Below are positions 31,506 through 39,118 of a DNA stretch of 39,118 bases, one piece after another. Location: assembly GCA_964563595.1 (NCBI GenBank), contig CAZLWR010000006.1:1-39118 (forward strand), read 5' to 3'. The DNA comes from CALMFT01 sp964563595 (lineage in GTDB: Bacteria; Patescibacteriota; Gracilibacteria; Absconditabacterales; Absconditicoccaceae). The first letter of the stretch is position 1. Every line of letters starts with the position of its first letter. Made by a program: the position numbers and the translations under genes. Under the pieces are notes generated by a model. That model made no database searches, was not told the origin of the DNA, and saw nothing but the letters and a program-made list of their open reading frames with translations.

Positions 31506-31744
31506 TCCACACGGTCCTTGCGTTTGGTTACTCGATAGGTTTCTATCAAACTAATTGTATAAGTCTGCTTACTAAAGCTGACGTACAATGTAGTCATGGA
31601 AGGGGGAATTACTCTATACGGATCCCTGAAAGTATGTAATAGAATCAACTTACGTACTTCCAGGGGCTTGTATTTACAAGTTCGTGCCCCCTCCCGTGAC
31701 AGAATCACGGGTAGTAAGTATTTCTTACTGCCTTTTCTTTTTTT
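31506..31744 (+). ncRNA. Candidate structured small RNA, about 240 nt, class unknown
   Basis: A dense series of helices, without a convincing protein: GATAG/CTATC (31534/31543); a composite stem TTGTA-GTC-GCTT pairing with AAGC-GAC-TACAA (31555-31588); a long-range helix GGA-AGGGGG (31598-31606) with CCCCCTCC (31687-31694), enclosing a ~16-bp stem CCCTGAAAGTATGTAA (31624) / TTACGTACTTCCAGGG (31650) and CTTGTA/TACAAG (31667/31675); then CCCGTGA/TCACGGG (31693/31705) and AGTAAG/CTTACT (31713/31724), ending in a T-rich run 31733-31744, like an intrinsic terminator. The T run fixes the plus strand. I looked for, and do not see, signatures of tmRNA (TTCGA arm), SRP RNA (GGAAGG..AGCAGC) or RNase P RNA. 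Promoter candidate just upstream. 5' end approximate. Confidence 0.55.
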
Positions 31745-31845
31745 GTCAAAATAATATACTTAACAATAGATGAGCTACTATTGCAACTGTTTTATAAATC
31801 AATATGTGCAGTACAGTTTATTTTTATGTTGTTGAGCTTATATAT

Positions 31846-33630
31846 ATGTTCAAGAAATATTTACTGATACGACTTTGACTTTTTTTTATCCTTGCAGGAT
31901 TATTAGTTCAGTGACTGACTCTAAGGGTAACTAATAGTTCTATTTACGATAACAATAATGTCCTGACACAAAAGGGCTATAGCAACTTCCGATCTAATAG
32001 TCAAGATTCTTATAGTTATATTATAGACTTAAAGGTCAATGCTAGTACCAATAGAACCCTGCAGGTATATCCCAACGATTGCATCCTTTCTTTGGAGATA
32101 AATAATGTTGATTATATTTTTGATGCGAACACTAATACTTGTGACACTTGGTTTGGAGTTACTATGAAATTAAACAATTACTTAAAGCTCTGATCTAATA
32201 CCCTCAATTTTAAGATAAAACAAAACGGTAAAGGTAATACTTTTGTTATTAAGCCATCTATACATGATTTTATCAGACAAATAAGTATTTGTTCATTGCT
32301 TATCGGGTTTTTCTGCGTACTGCTTTACTTATATAAAAAGCATTTTACCTTTAGCTCTCCTAGGGCGAGCATTGTTTTTTTTGCTCTTATCGCAGCTGCT
32401 TATTTTTTGTGATCTCGGTATATTTATGGTATTGATTATTTTCAGTGGACCCATGATTTAATAGGGCACTTGGATCATTTGAGAGTGATATTGAGAGGGG
32501 ATTGGTTGCCACGTGCTAACTTATGCCGAGAGTGTTACCACCCACCGCTATTCTACTGGGCTATGGCTATCTGCCATGAGATAGCACATTGGTTTTCTTG
32601 GATAGACCCTATGGAATTTGTAAGGGTTGTCACTTACTTTTTATTTCATCTGGGTATTGTATTTGCAGTCAGGTTATTATATCATATTTTCTATAAAACA
32701 AATGCCTTTGCATTTTGGTTGAGCCTCTTATTGCTTTTGTTTCGGCCTACTAATTTTATTTATGGTGGGAGAGTGATGAATGATGTCGGCTTTTATGCTA
32801 CTTCTTTTTTCTTCCTCTATTTTGCCTATCAATTTTATAACAATATCTACAGTAAAAGGTATTTAGTGTACGCGTTATTTGCTTTCTGAGTGGGCTTGCT
32901 TACTAAATCAAACACGATTATATGGCTTCCTTTGATTGGGCTCCCATTTGCGATCCATTATTTTTCATCAACCAGCATAAGGGAACATGTTAGCAGTTTG
33001 AGAAAACAATATACGGTTCTGGGTATTTGATTATTGATCATAATCTGATCATTGACACTGGTGAATATATTAAAATCAAATGCTGGGATAGTTGGGAACG
33101 CTGACAGACTTACTAATGAATTATCTGTTAAACATATTCCTTTACAGAAGACCTTTTTAGATTTTAACTATCATAAGTTTATATATAATACTAGTACCTA
33201 TACTTTTAATGATAGTGGAGAAAGGGGGCTCTTTTGGAATTTCTTAGCTAAAACAATGATTACCTGAGAAATGGATGTTACTCAATCGAAGAACACTTTA
33301 TTATTCCCCTATATTCATTTTCTGTTCTTGTTTTTAGCGATAACTGCAATATATTATTTCTTCAAGTCTAGAAAAGAGCAGTTGTTCTTCGTGATGGGAT
33401 TCGTCATTCCCCTCATTGCTATGATGCTCTTTAGGGTCCAATACCCTTTTGGTTCTTCTATGCATTATAGATATATATTTCCTCATTTGCTGTTCTTTAT
33501 TTATTTTCTAGTGCAGGGTCTGTCCTATGAAAAGTTAAGAGATCTTGAAATATTTAGTGTCATCCGTTTTGCTGTAATAGTTGTATTCCTTTTGCTTTCT
33601 ATTGTATTCAGCGTACCGCCTTATTTCTAA
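31846..33630 (+). CDS. GT-C type membrane glycosyltransferase (ArnT/PMT-like), 594 aa
   Basis: Polytopic protein with a first span at residues ~5-25, an extracytoplasmic part of ~110 residues, then about ten spans. FQWTHDLIGHLDHL followed by C-(CGA)-ECYHPPLFYW recalls the loop 1 of lipid-linked-sugar glycosyltransferases (Asp in the first loop, 'E..HPPL.Y'), so it probably moves a sugar from a polyprenyl carrier to a surface product. GLLTKSNTIIWLPL and FPHLLFFIYF also fit GT39/ArnT-like families. TGA codons give Gly in spans (LG-L, FG-V-G). ATG 31846, TAA 33628. It precedes the giant surface protein, a possible substrate. Confidence 0.75.
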
Positions 33631-33890
33631 TATCTTCTTTGTTGTCTGACAGTGTCTGACAGTAATACAAAACATAGTCTTATCTATTAAATCTATACAA
33701 AATATTAAAAAAGAAATATATGTCAATCAATACTGACTGGAAAGAAGCCGTTTTTGCTCATCATTTACTTGTTAAGTGCTAACTATTAGTTATCTATTGC
33801 CCTGAAAAACGTTGCTCTCGTGAGTCTTTATTATGGCTTATAGACCTACAAAATAACATACCTATTTATATGTGTTTGGTGCTTGATCAC
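33631..33890. other. Intergenic stretch before the giant surface gene
   Basis: 260 nt, AT-rich. It holds a short direct repeat GTCTGACA (33642 and 33652) and a 20-codon open frame from 33720 that I do not consider a gene. No clear terminator for the glycosyltransferase gene. Confidence 0.5.
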
Positions 33891-36800
33891 ATGTTGAGAT
33901 TGAAAAAAGTAGCTCGTGCATTTATTGTATTAGCAGTATTATTTGACTTCTTGTTTGCCCCAATTGTTACACAATTGTTTGCTAGTATTGCAGAGCAGGT
34001 CCCCAAGGCTCATGCTCAGATAGCAAAGTATCAATCGCAACTTGGTTGAGACCACGGTATACAGAAATGATGATCAACCGGCTCGAATGCTGATTATTGT
34101 GTCTCAATGTGATCCAATGCTCAAGCCTGCTATGCCAAAACTGGTGATAGCATAAAATACCTTGTAGAAGTAAATCTGACCGGAGAGGATACCTTTTCTT
34201 TTGATCCTCTTACGGCTGTATGATCACAATTTACCCTTACAGACACTATAGAAGAGGGTATTTGTGATGTTGAATTGCTAAATGGAGATTATGTGGATGC
34301 CGACTCTGGCCCTAGTGGCTGCGATTGATGAGAGATGGATATCGTATTTTCTAAGGAACTATTCAAAAGTGAAAATAAGACAGTAACAAAAATCGATCCA
34401 CAAAATACTACTATATTTACTCCAAAACTTATAGATGATGCGGGTTATAATACACTTGCATGCGGTGCTGATAAAGTTTACAGTAGGACTATTTGAAGTG
34501 ATATAGAGGTGTTATATTTGGGCAAAAATGGTTTTTGAAATAAAAAATACGTTAGCAGCAATGGAGGTGATTTCCAAATTCAGTGAACCTATAATATACC
34601 ATGAAATGCTAATGCAGTTGGTGCAAACCATGATCTTACAAAGTACTGTTATGCAGTAGAACTTCCTGGCTGATGAATTGCAAATGATTGGGAAATTAAT
34701 TGTAACGATTCAGTGTACGCCACTTTGCACTTGGTGAATGGTACTCAAATTGCTTCTGTTCGTGATATTGAAGTAACGAATGGTGGTGTAGTTTGGATCG
34801 TTGCCCAAAGAGTAGGTGGGGGCTCTACTAATTATTTATGTGAAGTGGCTCAGGGTGCTACGTCTTGTACTTCTACATCGACAAGCACATCTCAAGCCGC
34901 AATATATATAAATGATGGCGGTAGTGCAGAACGAACAGACCAATGGCAATACTATGATCAATATGGTCACAGTGTATTATCTGCTCCTGAGTGTAGCGAT
35001 ACGAGTATTTTAGATTCTACATATCAAAATCCACCAACCTCATTCACTCCAACTGCAAAATTAGTGGCAATCGGAAATGAACTACCTGGAACTAGCGACA
35101 AGTTTGTTATTTATTCAAATCCAGATTGATTGTTTATCTATCCTTGGCTTACTACTGTTTGAGCAGTTGCTAAGTATCAAATCAAAGGAACTGTTGATGA
35201 TGGGTTTGTATTATGATGATTCGATGCATCTCAAGAGCTTGTTGGATCAAGCTATGTATTATATGGTAATGATTCTTGTAGCGGTCCAATTATTATGTCA
35301 TCAGTAGTAGTTTCTGATGATATATATAATCTGCTTGTTGTAGGAATAAATGACATCTATGGACCTGATGGAGAATACTGTATAGAGTTTACTGCAAACG
35401 GTAATCAAGATTTAACGGATGCTACTGCAACAGTATACCAGCATCGTTTGAACTACTATGCAGAACTCACTGCTTCCATTGATGAAAATACTGATAAAAA
35501 ACTTGTTAATAATATTATATCTGATTCAACGCTTGATGGGCTCACTCCACCTCCAGCTATTCATACCTTCTTGTTAGCAACTGGCTCATATACTTTAGAA
35601 TATGCAAAAAGTGTAGAAGGTGGTGTATTGACTGGTTATAATATAGGTAGTGGCGTTAACTTTATAGTTACAGTTACAGTGACGGGTGATATTGCTACAG
35701 ACCAGATTGTCACCATAGATGATGCTCTGGATACTGACTTATTGATTTGGGATGGGACTTCTGTTGCTGATGTTGTAGAGGCAACAAACTGTGAGATAGA
35801 TGATGGCAGTACTATTGACGAAGGAGAATTGAGTATCAAACTAAAACCATGAATACTTACAGGTGAGGCTAACAAATGTACTTTAAAGTTGCGCAGCATA
35901 TTTACTGGTTATTGATGTTTTACTAATATAGCAACAGGTACTCTTGGTGACAGCTCAGTGAGTGATTACACAACTTGAGTCACTGTGTGCACTACCTGAT
36001 TAAATAACTTAAATCTAAGAAAGTATTTGGTGAAGTCTCTTTCTGGTCAAGACCCAAGAACTTTATCTTCTAGTACAACTGATGATTTTTATATCGGAGA
36101 TCCCTTTATATTTGTTATTCAATATAGTGTAAGTGGCACGAATGCATTTGCTCTGAATAATATCAACCTGAAAGATGAAATAAGCTGACTTGATCTGCTT
36201 CCCAATGGTCTTACTGTCACTGGTGAACCAATTGATTTCCCTGATGGTATTGATGCTCCATTTGCTATAGGATCTTTGTCCGGATGAATGTCAGGTTATA
36301 TTATATTACAATGAGTAATCTGATCTGGAACAAGTGGTACCTTTATCAACACTGTTTCTTTGGATCCTAGCATAGAAGAAAATAAAGCTTCGGCTCAGGG
36401 ACAGTTTAAATCTGATAAGCCTAAATTAGAACTTACTAAGGTATTGTCGGCTGGCTTCTCCACCTCAGGTTATAATATAGGTAGTTGAGTGAGTTTTGAT
36501 ATAACTATCAAGAATATTGGATCCGGTGCGTTCAACGGATCTATGACTATAGAAGATACTTTCACCAATGGTTTACAACTTACTGGTTGATTAACAGTGG
36601 CTGCTGGTTGTACTTTAACGCAGCCAACTTCCTCTAGTTCTCCATTTACGTTTGATTTAGAAGCTAACTTGGCAGCAAATGCAGCTTGTACGGTAAAGGC
36701 TAATTTCATGGTAATTGCTACTGGAAGCCAAACTAATACTGGCTGCGTGAAATCTACTACAGGTTGACCAAGTGGAATGACTGGTAACTGTAGTGCGGCA

Positions 36801-39118
36801 ACGATAACTGTTGGTTCTGGTAATAATGGCACTGGTAGTTGTACAATAACGGCTACAGCTTCGAGTGGCCAGGTTAACTTTACTTGTGGAAGTCTTACGC
36901 CTCCTAGTATTGCATGACCATTCAACTTCACTGTTGCAGCTGGTACGGTAAGTACAGGTAGTTCTGGATCATTAAATAATTCATTTGCAGGTATACTCTC
37001 TGGTGTAGGCAACAATGGTGCTCCATGAGGGGGTGTTCAGAGTATATTGGTAACTTGTGTATATACAGGTAGTAATGGTGCTGGAATGTGTGAAACAACC
37101 ATTTCTCTTACTTGAGAAAATCAATCTTCGGCTTCTAGTTCTAGTAATGGTAGTCCCAACAGTAGTCCGAATAGTAGTCCAAACTCTAATCCAAATTCGT
37201 CTCCTCAGAACAGTGGTCCACCAAAACAACCGAAAGAGTGTAAAGGTGGTGCCTGTAAACCTAAGGAAGCTGGTGCTTCAAACTTTGCTCCTGGTGCAAC
37301 TGTTCCCTATGATGCTGGAATAGTTAATAATGATCCGGAGGTAGATATGGAATGAATTTCATTTTGGGATGACCTTCCGGCTGGAATGAAATTATATGAA
37401 CGAACGGCTTCTATTGATGGGCAAGTGAAGGCATCTTGAAGTTTTCCAGAATGAAAAGGCTGATTCGTAGATTTGACTCCTTACCTTACTAATATTGTAT
37501 TGCCACCTGGCAAGACACTAGATATGCATTTGATTACTAAAGTAGATGACGATGCTAATTTCTGACAATTTGTAAATCCTGGAGGAAATCTGTTTGAATG
37601 TGATGCTGATGGTAACGCAGTTCCTATTTCTGGGGCCAATAATGGCAATCCAGGAAACAGTAGTAGTCCAAACTCTAATCCACAAAACAAATGTGGAGGA
37701 TGAGCTTCCAATGCTGCTGCTCCATTTGCTCCTGTTGTTTCTAATCTTCCGGGCCCTGCTACTGGTAGTAACTCTGGCCAGATTGTACAGGATGGATCAA
37801 ATTTGCAATGTAAGCCTACATTGTACGATCTTAATATTACAAAAAAGATATTGAGTGAGAAAATAGAAGTAGGAAAAACATTGAAGTTTGAGATAACAGT
37901 AAAAAATGAAGGTATGAGAACTCTGACATGATTCTCTGTGAAAGATAAATTTGTAGGACTTACAAATGTTAAATTAACTTCTACTAGCTCTGGTGTTGCT
38001 CCGGGTTACTTTTCGACTTCTAACAGTGGTGAATTTGATATACTGAGTGGCGCTTCGTTGAGCTCATGACAAACTATTGTTATCACGGTGGATTCTATAT
38101 TATCTGGTACCGAATTTACCAATATGGTTCAGTGATGTAACTATAAAGACGAGTTAGATCCAGATAGTGACGCATGTAACGGTTATGATAAAGCTGAAGA
38201 TGATAGTGCTGTTGTCACTGGTGGTATTACAACCGCTGCTCTTTGAGATAAAATATGGTTTGATGAAGATGGTGATGGGCTTCAAGGAAGTGGAGAAAAA
38301 GGAATTAGTGATTTGATGGTGTCATTGGTTATGTGTGATAGTGACTTAGGAATTATGTCTTGAAAGACAAATACTGACGGTATCTATGGATTTACTAATA
38401 TAGTACCTGGTAAGTATAGAACAAGAATAGACCTCTCTGGACTGAAAGGCTTTACCTTGGCTCCTAGTAATGTCGGTACTGATGACAGTATTGATAGTGA
38501 TGGGAAGAATATTGATGGTAAATATGCTTATAGTGAGTGTATTACGCTTAGTGGCGGTCAATCATATTTATGACATGATTTAGGTCTCACTATTGATCTT
38601 AAAAATCTATCTTGATTAACTTATTTGAGTCTTAGTAAGACATTGGTAAATACAGGTATAGCAGTTTGACAAGAATTATTATTCAAAATTACTGTTACAA
38701 ATGATGGTATATTGGGAGTGACTGGTATAACAGTGAAAGATAAACGAGTTGGTCTTACTGGATTAAAGATCGGTCTAGATCCTTCTAGTTTGCAGCCTTT
38801 CGTAGCCTCTTCAACTGATCAGATTATATGGACATGAATTGCAGTCTGAGGAAAACCTTGAGGAAGCGGTAGTTTGCCGTGTAGTTGACAAGTTTGATGT
38901 CCTGCGACTCTTGGTAATACTGGAGCAAACCAATTTGTTTTCTATGTCTCTGCAATATTAAATAGTGGTGCGTTCTCAAATTATGCCCAACTTTGTAATT
39001 ATAATGCAGCAAAAGATCTCAAATCTAAGCCTTGCGACAATAGTACTACACAGCCAGATGATGATCGTGTAAGTGGCTCGATTGCCCAGGGTATTGTTGG
39101 GAATCTAGTTTGGAATGA
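33891..39118 (+). CDS. Giant secreted surface protein, SdrD-B and DUF11-like repeats, cut by the window end (at least 1742 aa)
   Basis: ATG 33891 (MLRLKKVARAFIVLAV) with a signal peptide or anchor at residues ~8-30, then a frame without TAA or TAG to the window end, crossed by dozens of TGA glycines. DUF11/CARDB-like strands recur: GYNIGSGVNFIVTVTVTG (35634), GYNIGSGVSFDITIKNIG (36469), VGKTLKFEITVKNEG (37872), VGQELLFKITVTNDG (38667). Ser/Asn/Pro linkers lie at ~37130-37220 and ~37630-37690. An SdrD-B domain starts at ~38242 (ALGDKIWFDEDGDGLQ), and another begins at the very end (GIVGNLVWN). In the last DUF11 copy CGA 38745 in KDK-x-VGLTG stands where the earlier copy has Phe, in line with Trp. 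Such proteins act as adhesins. Codon phase 0 throughout. Confidence 0.85.

Noticed and set aside
31502..31708. Minus-strand open frame of ~68 codons opposite the structured RNA
   Set aside because: It has no ATG start, no recognisable domain, and is made largely of the inverted-repeat sequence of the RNA candidate.
33642..33660. Short direct repeat GTCTGACA as a CRISPR or attachment site
   Set aside because: Only two 8-nt copies, no spacers, no integrase or cas gene nearby.
33720..33782. 20-codon open frame before the giant gene
   Set aside because: Too short, with no ribosome site or conserved feature.
36470..37015. Minus-strand open frame of 181 codons inside the giant surface gene
   Set aside because: It is antisense to a repeat-rich coding frame with clear domain structure; its Val/Pro/Leu-rich content is the mirror of Gly/Asn/Thr codons.
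184..39118. Many genes look like pseudogenes broken by TGA stops
   Set aside because: The TGA codons fall on conserved glycines, frames stay open otherwise, and the genes end at TAA or TAG; this is the genetic code, not decay.

Overview
The window comes from a bacterium with a changed genetic code, most likely Candidatus Absconditabacteria (SR1) or a close Gracilibacteria relative in the candidate phyla radiation. Two code changes can be read from the DNA. First, TGA is a sense codon for glycine (translation table 25): almost every long gene is crossed by in-frame TGA, and these fall on invariant glycines (SGG of TilS, GGGTP of HemW, GGQ of release factor 1). All genes below therefore end only at TAA or TAG. 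Second, CGA and CGG fall on invariant tryptophans (SEQ-W-FV, DT-W-FSS, K-P-W-CISRQ and others in ValRS; W-GFPKG of the Nudix protein; RG-W-GDIGYN of the amidase; LI-W-KR of TopA), while invariant arginines use AGA, AGG, CGT or CGC. A tRNA with a CCG anticodon but Trp-type identity features lies in the window. The sense-codon change points to Absconditabacteria rather than Gracilibacteria at large.

Layout. 1-5.5 kb: tRNA-Gln, a large unknown protein, a small unknown gene on the minus strand, and topA split in two by a 0.7 kb block holding two small genes (one an alkyltransferase-like protein). 5.5-10.2 kb: HemW-like radical SAM protein (minus), then exported proteins (CAP domain, beta-propeller) and a small membrane protein. 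10.3-13.6 kb, minus strand: a compact operon ruvX-tilS-nudix-unknown-membrane protein, with the CCG tRNA 6 nt behind the last stop. 13.7-18.4 kb: aspS (archaeal type) and valS (with an extra internal domain), each followed by a clear terminator. 18.4-20.3 kb, minus: two tandem related membrane proteins and an anchored surface protein, interrupted by a 100-N scaffold gap. 20.4-22.9 kb: rlmE, a PilX-like pilin gene, mscS. 22.9-31.2 kb, minus: a long cluster with a yidD-fmt in-frame fusion, prfA, a PrsW-like protease, a TPR protein, a DnaQ-like exonuclease, an exported protein, dus and a peptidoglycan amidase. 31.2-31.8 kb: no convincing gene, but a highly structured RNA candidate with promoter and terminator. 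31.8 kb to the end: a GT-C type glycosyltransferase and a giant surface protein that runs off the window.

Together the genes are translation and tRNA/rRNA maintenance functions plus a cell-surface set (adhesin, CAP, propeller, pilin, amidase, glycosyltransferase), as expected of a small, host-attached or predatory cell. The most notable items are the double code change with its tRNA, the split topA, the YidD-Fmt fusion and the orphan structured RNA. There is no CRISPR array, transposase or rRNA in the window.
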